Below are positions 16,001-26,157 of a stretch of 34,921 nt of DNA, one piece after another. The DNA lies in assembly GCA_016190375.1 (NCBI GenBank), contig JACPQR010000113.1, positions 1 through 34,921 on the forward strand, in the 5' to 3' direction. The translations under genes and the position numbers were made by a program. The notes under the pieces are model-generated. The model was given only the letters and a program-made list of their open reading frames with translations. It was not told where the DNA came from and searched no databases. Position 1 is the stretch's first letter. Each line of letters opens with the position of its first letter. Origin of the DNA: Deltaproteobacteria bacterium. GTDB taxonomy: Bacteria > Myxococcota_A > Polyangia > JACPQR01.

Positions 16001-16133
16001 GATCGATCGCCTCGAGGCCGCCCAGCGCCGCGCCGGCCACGGCCCCGGCCGCCGCGACTCGGACGACGAGCCGCCACGATCCCGAGCCGCCACTGGCCGT
16101 CGTCTCGCGACCGCCGCCCTGCGCTTGCTTCAT
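13053..16133 (-). CDS. Membrane sulfatase-like hydrolase/transferase with HEAT-like C-terminus
   Basis: The 1026-residue protein has about six hydrophobic segments in residues 20-255, then an alkaline-phosphatase-superfamily domain (about 315-640). Metal ligands are visible in LLLITVDALRADHLGTYG (Asp324) and VTADHGEEFGEHGG. The Cys/Ser of the formylglycine motif CxPxR is replaced: the aligned segment TPQTSYAVASLLTG has Thr365 in the nucleophile position and lacks the Pro and Arg. It is therefore unlikely to be a classical sulfatase. A Thr nucleophile is known in phosphoethanolamine and lipoteichoic-acid synthases. A HEAT-like array follows (about 690-910; VRTQAAEVLGPLGQSEAIPG, VRSAAAGALARLGDR), and a final beta domain. 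The start overlaps the recG stop in ATGA, so it is translationally coupled to recG. The substrate is unknown. Confidence 0.85.
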   Translation of the reverse strand: MKQAQGGGRETTASGGSGSWRLVVRVAAAGAVAGAALGGLEAIDLSVTARRLFVTSHERALALRSAFAIDAGLGVLAGLALALVLGIVVLAGRPLARDRAAGWGRAAGLLSLPLVGPSAWVLTSGPRASAMAARPLLVVAAASIVAVALAWAVPRIARRLDGAGRITRAASGVFLLLAGAALHAADARILVRLYPLFHEWLGVLSLAALVGSALLLAPARLPPWLRRASRGLVLVLPPAALGAATGALLFVLSTQNTRAVLAERAPGVARALEVASALGLEAPTASERMAAEAPEIVLEPSRVDERELPVLDVHDRDLLLITVDALRADHLGTYGYRRKDTSPAIDEIARRGVVFERAYSVTPQTSYAVASLLTGKYVRSLYRLGHAPSTETLAHMLRSRGMQTAAFFTDAVFFIDRDRFQAFEEERFGFEYSKMHPLEARPRAAQVLEYLTQRQAGERVFVWVHFFEPHEPYDPHPEHRFGDRDVDLYDGEIAMVDEVVGEVVREMTARRGAPIVVVTADHGEEFGEHGGRYHGTTLYDEQIRVPLVIAVPGIEPSRVRAPVQLIDVVPTVLGLYGVPYGARVRGTDLRPLLFGRERATRAFAETVGSRMVVEGSEKLVCDEAYDLCRLYDLDEDPSEERNLADARPARVRELGGVLRAWTRHARFERAGESASGGEWPEAIRRAMLGDAAVAGEVTLLLEGSDVAVRTQAAEVLGPLGQSEAIPGLVRALGDDEARVSAGAAVSLVELGDRRGTARALEVIADAAERPELAWRAALGLAALPDGSPSVVRFLRELVRSGPRGEGFGPAPASGVVPVETRIAAIERLGDLGDRGSVPILVARLDEIREKSAIVAALGAIGDRRAVLPLARVVADDPYGNVRSAAAGALARLGDRSACPALRRALEGREPVDGALAALVALGGERDLSTDPLAGFRCGAEGCSPPPGGAPVSVPAGRRRVVVWLGARGDGGRLVLEGQAVPVATGWHEVYFDLPAEARGRARSVVLDTDPRDLGVSIRAIARVRVR

Positions 16134-18523
16134 CCGGCCTCCTCGCCGACTGGCTCTCCGGTGACGGGCCAGCGCGAGGCCAGCACTTCCCGCGTCGCCT
16201 CGAGCGCGGGTCCGGCGAGGTCGGGGTGCTCGCGCAGGATCTCGGCCGCGTCCTCGCGGGCCACCTGGAGCAGGTCGACGTCGCGGAGCAGATCGCCGAA
16301 GCGAAACCCGGCGAGCCCCGACTGGCGAAGGCCGTACAGCTCCCCCGGGCCGCGGATCGACAGGTCGAGCTCGGCGACCGCGAAGCCGTCCTTCGCCTGA
16401 ACGAAGCGGCGGAGCCGGTCCAGAGGCTCGCCCCCGCTCCCGGTCACGAGGAGGCACTTCGCGGCCAGGCTGCCCCTTCCCACGCGCCCGCGGAGCTGGT
16501 GGAGCTGCGAGAGCCCGAAGCGCTCGGCGCCCTCGATGACCATGAAGCTGGCCTGGGGCACGTCGATGCCGACCTCGACGACCGTCGTCGAGACGAGGAG
16601 CCTCTCCCGCCCCTCGACGAAGGCCGCCATCGCGGCCTCCTTCTCCTCGGGACGCATCTGGCCGTGAAGCAGCGCGACGCCGTGCGAGCCGAAGCGCTGG
16701 TCGAGAAGGACGTGCCGCTCGGTCGCGGCGGCGAGGTCCAGCGCCTCCGACTCGGAGACGAGCGGACAGATGTAGTAGCCGCGCTCGCCGCGGGCCAGCG
16801 CCCTGCCGACGAACTCGAGCACCTCCTCGATTCGCCGGCCGCCGACGACGCGCGTGTCCACGGGCTCTCGCCCCGGAGGCATCTGGTCGATCACGGACAG
16901 GTCCAGGTCTCCGTAGACCGTCAGCGCGAGGGTCCGCGGGATCGGCGTTGCCGTCATGACCAGGAGGTGCGGCGAGCCTCCCTTCTGAAGGAGCCTGAGC
17001 CGCTGGGCGACGCCGAAGCGGTGCTGCTCGTCGACGATCGCGAGGCCGAGCCGCTGGAACTCCACGCCCTCGGAGAGCAGGGCGTGCGTGCCCACTCCGA
17101 GCTGGGCCGATCCGAGCTCGAGGGCTCGCCTCCCCTCGCGCCGCCGGCCGGTGCGCTGGCTCCCGGTGAGGAGGACCGCGCGGTATCCGAGCCGCTCGAG
17201 GAGCGGGCGCAGCGCACGGAGGTGCTGCTCCGCGAGGATCTCGGTCGGGACCATCAACGCCGCCTGACCTCCCGAGGCGGCGACCTTGACGATGGTCGCC
17301 AGCGCCACGACCGTCTTGCCGCTGCCGACGTCGCCTTGCAGCAGGCGCTGCATCGGTTCGCCCCTCTCGAGGTCCCCGGTTATCTCCGAGAGCACGCGCT
17401 CCTGGGCGGCCGTCATGGCGAAGGGCAAGAGGCTCCTCAGCCGCGCGATCTCGGCGGCGCCGCCGGTCAGCGGCGGGGCAGTCAGGCGCCGCGCCGCCTG
17501 GCGGCGACGATGGATGCCGAGCGAGAGGAAGAAGAACTCGTCGTAGGCGAGCCGCCGGTGGGCGGGGCTCTTGCCGGCGCGGAGCGCGGCCAGCCCATCG
17601 ATCGAGAGATCCCCCGGCGGCTCGTGGAGCATGGCCAGCGCCTCTCGCTGGCCCATGAGCCCCCTTCGCGCGGCGAGCGCAGGAGGCAGGCCGTCCACGA
17701 GCCCCGGGAGGACGACCGAGACGGCCCTCGAGACCGCCCGCTCGAGGACCCGCGACCCGACGCCGGCGATCTCGGTGTAGACGGGGACGATCCGTCCGTT
17801 CCGAAGGACCGCGGTGCAGTCGGCCTCCTCCCGCTCGACGTCGGGGTGGATCATCTGCAGGCCGCGGTACTCCGTCACGTCGCCCGAGGCGACGAGCGCC
17901 TTGCCGGGAGCGAAGCGCTCCGCATGGCCGGGATACGCGCGGAAGAACACCAGCTCGAGCCGCCCGGTCCCGTCCTCGATCAGCGCCTCGAAGCGCCCGC
18001 GCCCCACCCACCTCGACTGGACCACGGTCCCGCGAACCACGGCCCGCGCGCCTGCCGCGAGCGAGCCGATCGGGCAGACGCTGCGCCGGTCGTCCCATGT
18101 CCTCGGCACGAGAGCGGCCAGCTCCTCGACGGTACGGATCCCGCGAGAGCCGAGAGCCGCCGCCGCGGCGGGCCCGATCCCGGGCAGTGCATCGACCGGG
18201 CCCTGGGCCACGGGTGGCGACTTGCGGTCCGCGCGCCTGCGTGGGCGAGGGCGATCGGTGGGGCCTGGCGCGGCGGGCTCGGCGGTCGCGGCCAGGGCCG
18301 AGACGACGCGGAGCGCGCGCGCGACGACGAGGCGGCGCTCGGACGCCCCCAGCTCCTGCAGCCGCGCGAGCTCGGCGACGAGCGCATCGATCTCGCCGGA
18401 CCTCGGGCCGGGCCGCGTCGCGCCGGCCGCTCTGACCGCCTCGTCGAGGCCCGAGCGCGAGACCTCGGGCTCGCGCAGCGCCTCGAGCAGGGCTCGGCGA
18501 GCAGCCGGAATGGCCGGGTCCAT
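16130..18523 (-). CDS. recG: ATP-dependent DNA helicase RecG
   Basis: The 797-residue protein unwinds and regresses stalled replication forks and Holliday junctions. It has a helix-hairpin-helix-like segment GIGPAAAAALGSRGI (115-129), a wedge/OB domain (about 145-235), helicase Walker A GDVGSGKT (397-404), motif II DEQH (498-501), and later motifs VMTATPIPRTLALT and QLRGRVGRG. It is about 100 residues longer than the E. coli protein because of an N-terminal helical extension with an Arg-rich linker (RPRPRRRADRK). The ATG at 18523 lies 12 bases after the greA stop and has only a weak ribosome site, which fits translation as part of a greA-recG operon. Its stop overlaps the start of the sulfatase-like gene. 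Confidence 0.97.
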   Translation of the reverse strand: MDPAIPAARRALLEALREPEVSRSGLDEAVRAAGATRPGPRSGEIDALVAELARLQELGASERRLVVARALRVVSALAATAEPAAPGPTDRPRPRRRADRKSPPVAQGPVDALPGIGPAAAAALGSRGIRTVEELAALVPRTWDDRRSVCPIGSLAAGARAVVRGTVVQSRWVGRGRFEALIEDGTGRLELVFFRAYPGHAERFAPGKALVASGDVTEYRGLQMIHPDVEREEADCTAVLRNGRIVPVYTEIAGVGSRVLERAVSRAVSVVLPGLVDGLPPALAARRGLMGQREALAMLHEPPGDLSIDGLAALRAGKSPAHRRLAYDEFFFLSLGIHRRRQAARRLTAPPLTGGAAEIARLRSLLPFAMTAAQERVLSEITGDLERGEPMQRLLQGDVGSGKTVVALATIVKVAASGGQAALMVPTEILAEQHLRALRPLLERLGYRAVLLTGSQRTGRRREGRRALELGSAQLGVGTHALLSEGVEFQRLGLAIVDEQHRFGVAQRLRLLQKGGSPHLLVMTATPIPRTLALTVYGDLDLSVIDQMPPGREPVDTRVVGGRRIEEVLEFVGRALARGERGYYICPLVSESEALDLAAATERHVLLDQRFGSHGVALLHGQMRPEEKEAAMAAFVEGRERLLVSTTVVEVGIDVPQASFMVIEGAERFGLSQLHQLRGRVGRGSLAAKCLLVTGSGGEPLDRLRRFVQAKDGFAVAELDLSIRGPGELYGLRQSGLAGFRFGDLLRDVDLLQVAREDAAEILREHPDLAGPALEATREVLASRWPVTGEPVGEEAG

Positions 18524-18535
18524 CGGAGAAACGCT

Positions 18536-19015
18536 CTACTTGAACTCGACGCTGACGATCTCGTACACGCGAACGCCGGCTGGCGTCTGCACCCTCACCT
18601 CTTCGTCCGCCTCGTGTCCCAGGAGCGCCCGGGCCATCGGCGAGGTGATCGAGATCGTGCCTCGCTCGAGGCTGGCCTCGTGCTCACCGACGATCTGGTA
18701 GGTAACCTCCTCGCCGCTCGCCGAGTTGACGAGCGCGACCGTCGCACCGAAGGCCACGCGCTCGCCGGACAGCCTCGCCGGGTCGATCACCTGCGCGCGC
18801 GAAAGCTTGTCCTCGATGTCGGCCATCTGGCCGGCGATGAACCCCTGCTTCTCCTTGGCGGCGTGGTACTCGGCGTTCTCAGACAGGTCCCCCTGCGCCC
18901 GAGCTTCCTCGATGTCCTTGACGTTTCTGGGACGCTCGACCTCGCGAAGCCGCTTGAGCTCCTCGCGAAGCATGCGCTCGCCCGCCGGCGTCATCGGGAC
19001 TTTCTGGGAAGACAT
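18536..19015 (-). CDS. greA: Transcription elongation factor GreA
   Basis: The 159-residue product has the normal GreA length. The N-terminal coiled coil (about 9-77) carries the acidic tip GDLSENAEYHAAKEKQ (42-57; Asp43 and Glu46 are the residues that stimulate RNA polymerase cleavage of backtracked RNA). The C-terminal FKBP-like domain follows (VAFGATVALVNSASGEEVTY, ISITSPMARALLGHEADEEV). The ATG at 19015 is preceded by GGAAGGA at good spacing; an in-frame upstream GTG/ATG (19033) would disrupt this. It heads the greA-recG-sulfatase-like cluster. The MITE-like element begins 56 bases upstream, so greA's promoter must lie in that short gap, inside the element, or beyond it. Confidence 0.97.
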   Translation of the reverse strand: MSSQKVPMTPAGERMLREELKRLREVERPRNVKDIEEARAQGDLSENAEYHAAKEKQGFIAGQMADIEDKLSRAQVIDPARLSGERVAFGATVALVNSASGEEVTYQIVGEHEASLERGTISITSPMARALLGHEADEEVRVQTPAGVRVYEIVSVEFK

Positions 19016-19061
19016 GGGGGTCCTTCCTACCACCGTTCCTCCGGGTGGAGCAAGGAACGCC

Positions 19062-19301
19062 GCGCTCCGGGGGTGCGTTGCACGGTCCGGGGTTTCGCCA
19101 GACGTAGACGTAGACGAAGACGTAGGCGTGGACGTTGACGGCGACGGCGGCGTGGACGTCGGCGGCCCACGTTTGACGCTACCAGCCCTGCGTCAACCGG
19201 GGAGCGTCCAGGTCCACGTCCACGTCGCCGTCAAGGTCCACGTCAACGGCGACGGCGACGACCAGCGAAACCCCGGACCGTGCAACGCACCCGCGCTCCG
19301 G
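19062..19301. mobile_element. 222-bp MITE-like element with 28-bp perfect inverted ends and 9-bp direct flanks
   Basis: The element body is 19071-19292. Its ends are perfect 28-bp inverted repeats: 19071-19098 begins GGGTGCGTTGCACGGTCC, and 19265-19292 is its exact reverse complement. Both are flanked directly by the 9-bp repeat GCGCTCCGG (19062-19070 and 19293-19301), which looks like a target-site duplication. The interior is a degenerate GACGTAGACG-type array on the left whose complement (CACGTCCACGTCG-type) appears on the right, with a central TTGACGC/GCGTCAA dyad, so the whole element could fold as one long hairpin. No transposase is encoded. It is a non-autonomous element by structure; the mobilising transposase is unknown. 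The 9-bp duplication size is compatible with several IS families. Confidence 0.8.
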
Positions 19302-19304
19302 TTC

Positions 19305-20612
19305 TCAGAGCGCCATGACCGCCGCGACGAGCGCGACTGCGCAGAGGATCACGACGTCGGCGCAGGCGAAGGCGATCGTGGCGCGCAGCGCCGAGCGGAC
19401 CTGCGGCAGGGGCGCGTCGGCCAAGAGCTCCAGTCTCAACGCGCCGGCTGCTCCTCCGCGGTACGCGCCCGCCTCGTCGGGGCTCGTGAACGTGCCCGCC
19501 GCGTAGGCCCTGTCGAAGGACGCCACGTCGGCGGCCCGAGCGGGGAGCTCGCCTCGCAGCGCGGCCAGCGTGACCACGTACGGCGTGCCCGTTTGCAGGA
19601 GCACGCGGTCACCGCTCGGGACGTTCAGCCATGCAGCCGCCGTCCGCATCCGCCAGGGCGACGCGCCGGCGTCCTTCACGAGCTCGGGCCTCGGCTCGTC
19701 GAGCCGACCGTCGAGCCACACGCCGGCGCCGGGCCTCAGCGATCCCAGCACCCGGCTCGCGACGAGCGCTTTCCTCCCTGCGTGGACGACCAGCGCGAGG
19801 ACGAGCGCGAAGAGCGCCGACAGGGCGGCCACGAGAATCGCGCTCTGCTCCCGCCCCAGGACCGCCGAGCGGACGGCGCCGAAGGGGCGGATCCGGGACA
19901 GCACGAGCTCGCTGCCCAGGGCGCGCGAGCGCATCCACGCGACGACGACGTCGTCGTCGACGGCAGCCGCCGCGACGCAACCGTAAGTCGCGAGCGGCGG
20001 GCAGTGGACCGACTCCAGCAGTACCGCCGATCGTCCGCGGGACCCATCGACCGGCCAGACCGCCCAGCTGCCCTGCCGGGGCTCCAGGATCGCCCGGAGC
20101 CGGCCATCGACGTCGAGCACCGTCGACGAGAGCGTGCGACCCGAGTCGGTGAGCCATCCGCCCGAGCTCGGGCGCCAGCCTCGATCGTCGCCCGCCGCGG
20201 ACCACGCTGGCCACCGGGACCCGCGGGCGGCAGGCGGATCGGCCCGGCGCGCTGCCGAGTCGAAGACCCCCAGCGGCGCCTCGGCGACCCCGAGCCGGTC
20301 CGGCACGAGGACGAGGCGGGTCGGGTCTCCGTCGGTCCAGAAGGAGAGCTGGGCGGACGCCGGTGCTCGCCCGTAGCGCCGAGCCGGGCCCCTGGGCTCG
20401 AGAGCTCGGTCGAAGGCCTGGACGCGCACCGGCGCCGAGCCGCCGGTTCCCTCCAGCCAGGCTACGAGCAGGCCGTCGGGGGTGGGCGCAACCGCGGGCG
20501 ACCGCCAGCGCGGCGGCCGGAAGAGCGCGATCCCCTCCACGACGAGCATGAGGACCACGAGCCCCGACAGCACGGACACGCGCGGCAATAGCAGCCGGGT
20601 GAGGCGACCCAC
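19305..20612 (-). CDS. Uncharacterised membrane protein
   Basis: The 435-residue frame probably starts at GTG 20612. It has an N-terminal membrane segment (about 13-32, LSGLVVLMLVVEGIAL), a large beta-rich domain likely outside the membrane (about 35-255; SPAVAPTPDGLLVAWLEG, PTRLVLVPDRLGVAEAPLG), a second membrane segment (about 263-287), a further domain (about 290-405) and a C-terminal membrane segment (ATIAFACADVVILCAVALVA). The alternation of two outer regions and the layout of the second domain faintly recall GIDE/MULAN-like membrane proteins, but I cannot support that. It lies between carB and greA clusters on the same strand, and the MITE-like element starts 3 bases beyond its stop, within the 3' flank. 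Confidence 0.7.
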   Translation of the reverse strand: MGRLTRLLLPRVSVLSGLVVLMLVVEGIALFRPPRWRSPAVAPTPDGLLVAWLEGTGGSAPVRVQAFDRALEPRGPARRYGRAPASAQLSFWTDGDPTRLVLVPDRLGVAEAPLGVFDSAARRADPPAARGSRWPAWSAAGDDRGWRPSSGGWLTDSGRTLSSTVLDVDGRLRAILEPRQGSWAVWPVDGSRGRSAVLLESVHCPPLATYGCVAAAAVDDDVVVAWMRSRALGSELVLSRIRPFGAVRSAVLGREQSAILVAALSALFALVLALVVHAGRKALVASRVLGSLRPGAGVWLDGRLDEPRPELVKDAGASPWRMRTAAAWLNVPSGDRVLLQTGTPYVVTLAALRGELPARAADVASFDRAYAAGTFTSPDEAGAYRGGAAGALRLELLADAPLPQVRSALRATIAFACADVVILCAVALVAAVMAL

Positions 20613-20788
20613 CTCTCAAGTGTAGCGTCAGTTGGCGGTCGAGCCAGCGGAACGGGCCGGCGATAGGACCGGGCCGTCACCGCGCCCCGGGGATGCCAGC
20701 AGGGCGAGCGGAGGCCGATTCACTCGGCCGGAGCGAGTACGCGTGCAGATCTCGGGGGGTCGAGGGGGGCGCGAGCCCCATCGCGGGA
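20613..20788. other. Intergenic segment with a duplicated gene 3' end
   Basis: This 176-bp gap lies between two minus-strand genes. 20628-20662 repeats the last 35 bases of the HEAT-like gene (20789-20823) with two mismatches, including its TGA stop codon. A GC-rich hairpin of the form GGGGC-GCG-AGCCCC lies near 20764-20780, just after the HEAT-like gene's stop, and could act as a transcription pause or weak terminator although no T-tract follows. No coding frame is evident. Confidence 0.55.
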
Positions 20789-22152
20789 TCAGTTGGCGGT
20801 CGAGCCAGCGGAGCGGGCCAGCGCCAGGGCCGCCTCCACCGCCTTCAGCGACGCCTGGTCCGCCGGGTCGAAGACATCGCGGATCGAGTCGATCGGCGCC
20901 GCCAGGCTCGGGTCCGGTACGTCCAGGGCCAGCCCGAGCGCCGCGCGGCACAACAGGGGTTTCCTGGTCTCGAACGCCCTTTTCACGGCCTCGACCAGCC
21001 TGGGCGCGCCCAGGGCCTGGACGAGGTACCGCGCGGCGTCCAGGGCAGCGGCCCGGATCGTCTCGTTCGGGTGCTCCAGCGCGGCCTTGACGACGCCGGC
21101 GGCCCTGGGCTCGCCCAGCTCCGCGCCGATCCTCAGGGCCAGCCCGCGGGCCTGCGGCTCCGCCTTCTCGTTCGCGACCAGCTCGTCGAAGAGGATCGCC
21201 GCCGCTGGAAGATTCCTGAAGGTCCGGGTCAGCGCCAGGGCCGGCGCGATCCTGCCCGACTCGACCGCCTTCGCGACCTCGGAGGCGATGTCGACCGATC
21301 CGATCATGCGCTGCAGGTCCTCTTCGAGCGAGGGCGACTCCTCCATGGCCAGGACGAGCGTGGCCGCCCGCACCTCCCGGAAGCTCGCGTGACTCTCGCC
21401 GAGACCGTCGAGCATCGCCTCGACGAGCTCTCCGACGAGGAGCGGAGGGCGAGACGCCGAGGCCTCTCCGCTCGCCTCCTGCTCGAGGAGCTCGATGAAG
21501 AGGTCGACGCCGGCGGCGCGTGCCGGCTCGCCGAGCTCGCCCGCGAGCGCCCGATCGAGGCCGACCCGCGCCGCGACCGGGTACGCGATGTGCGGCAGCG
21601 CCGGCCCGACCCCTCTCGAGGCCTCCACGAGGAGGAGCTCGTCGAGCTCGGGATCGTTCACCTGCAGGAGCGCGCCGATCACGTCGGCCTTCGCCCACCC
21701 CTCGGCCTTCGTCAGCGACTGGACGAGGAGCCGGTACGCCTCGTCCGTCCGCAGCATCAGGAGGCCGCGCGCCGAGATCGACGAGAGGTCTGGATCGAGG
21801 ACGAGCTTGCCGAGGACCGGCGCCGCCTCCGCCGCTTCCAGCAGAGCCAGGGACGCCGCCGCGAGGGCGCGGTACGGCTTGGGCGCGATCTGGTCGGCCG
21901 CGACGTCGAGGAGGGGCCCGACGAAGTGACCGAGCCCGCGGTCCTCCTCGGCCACCGCCTCGCCGAAGGCCTCCGCGTCGCGCAGCTCGAGCCCGGCCAT
22001 GGCCTCGGCGAGCTTGGTCGGGTGCACGCCGGTGGGCCGGTGGACCGCGCGGAGCCGCGCGGCCAGGAGCGCCCGCAGAGCCTCCTCCGAACGCCGGCGC
22101 GCGGCGGCCGCGTCCTCGTCGCTGCCCGGCGGCGCGATCTTGCTCCAGTCGA

Positions 22153-22156
<4 letters not shown>
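20789..22156 (-). CDS. HEAT-like helical repeat protein, unknown function
   Basis: The 455-residue product starts at an ATG (22156) that overlaps the carB stop in an ATGA, so it is translationally coupled to carB. It is almost wholly alpha-helical, with helix pairs about 30-40 residues apart ([60 protein letters not shown]), resembling HEAT or armadillo-type scaffolds. There is no signal peptide or membrane segment, so it is probably cytoplasmic. The start [20 protein letters not shown] precedes the repeats. Scaffolding of a protein complex is a guess. Its last 35 bases recur 161 bases further on, beyond the stop. Confidence 0.8.
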
Positions 22157-25467
<3,311 letters not shown>

Positions 25468-25468
25468 G

Positions 25469-25954
25469 TCAAGCGGGGCCTTTTAGCACAAGTCCCATCG
25501 CGGCGGTCGCCTTGCGCCACCTCTGCCAGACTTCCGTGGCGATCTTGCCGCTCGCCTCGACCTCGAGCTCCCGCTCCCGCGCCCCGCGCACCTCGATGCG
25601 GACGACGAGCGCATCGTCCGGTCTCGCGGCGCCGAGCCGCGACCACCACTCGATCGCCGTCACGCCCTCGCCGTAGAGCATCTCCTCGAGCCCCAGCTCG
25701 CCCAGGTCCGCCTCGCGGTCGAGACGGTACAGGTCGACGTGGTACAGCACGAGCCGACCTCGCGGGACGACATGGACGATCGTGAAGGTCGGGCTCGTCA
25801 CCGCGACGCTCCGCGGCACTCCCAACCCCCGCGCGAGCGCCTCGACGAAGAACGTCTTGCCGGCCCCGAGCTCCCCCTCGAGCCCGACCACCGTCCCCGG
25901 CGCCGCCACCCGCCCCAGCGCCCGCGCCACCCGCCGCACCTCGACCCGATTCAT
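25469..25954 (-). CDS. tsaE: tRNA threonylcarbamoyladenosine synthesis ATPase TsaE
   Basis: The 161-residue protein is the P-loop ATPase that works with TsaB and TsaD to place t6A at position 37 of ANN-decoding tRNAs. Walker A is GELGAGKT (27-34); SPTFTIVH (54-61) and LYHVDLYRL (70-78, Asp74) are characteristic; [10 protein letters not shown] holds the conserved Glu-Trp region. Length is normal. The ATG at 25954 starts exactly at the family's N-terminus; a longer frame to 26044 runs through a repetitive element and is not credible. It precedes carB by one base. The 81-bp tandem repeat begins 2 bases upstream of the start, leaving no normal ribosome site in unique sequence. Confidence 0.93.
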   Translation of the reverse strand: MNRVEVRRVARALGRVAAPGTVVGLEGELGAGKTFFVEALARGLGVPRSVAVTSPTFTIVHVVPRGRLVLYHVDLYRLDREADLGELGLEEMLYGEGVTAIEWWSRLGAARPDDALVVRIEVRGARERELEVEASGKIATEVWQRWRKATAAMGLVLKGPA

Positions 25955-25955
25955 C

Positions 25956-26109
25956 GGGGACACGCACCGGGCCCGCAACCCAGCGGAATCACGCAGCTTC
26001 CAGACACAACCGCGCATTTCGTCGGACGAGTCAATGGGGGACACGCACTAGGCCCGCAACCCCGCGGAATCCCGCGGCTTCCAGACACAACCGCGCATTT
26101 CGTCGGACG
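25956..26109. repeat. Two tandem copies (period 81 bp) of a REP-like intergenic repeat
   Basis: Copies of 73 bp at 25956-26028 and 26037-26109 match at about 68 of 73 positions. Each runs from GGGGACACGCAC to CGCATTTCGTCGGACG. In the second copy CCGCGG-AATC-CCGCGG forms a clean hairpin, while in the first copy this dyad has decayed. They fill the space between divergent tsaE and the M1 peptidase gene. Hairpin-containing tandem elements of this kind resemble REP sequences mobilised by tyrosine (RAYT) transposases, but no transposase is in the window. Confidence 0.75.
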
Positions 26110-26157
26110 GAACGAGCCAGGTGGCTCGACCCGGCCCCGACATGGTACGAGGCCCAG

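Noticed and set aside
13053..16133. Classical formylglycine-dependent sulfatase
   Set aside because: The CxPxR motif is not present; Thr, Tyr and Val occupy the key positions.
13053..18098. Single 1681-residue fusion reading frame through recG and the sulfatase-like gene
   Set aside because: The first 655 codons are an out-of-frame shadow of recG; the real start is the ATG at 16133 overlapping the recG stop.
19071..19292. Coding frame of alternating Val-Asp through the MITE-like element
   Set aside because: The frame arises from the GACGTAGACG-type array; there is no start signal and the element's inverted symmetry explains it.
25954..26044. Longer N-terminus of TsaE starting at 26044
   Set aside because: The extra 30 residues come from the tandem repeat and do not belong to the family.
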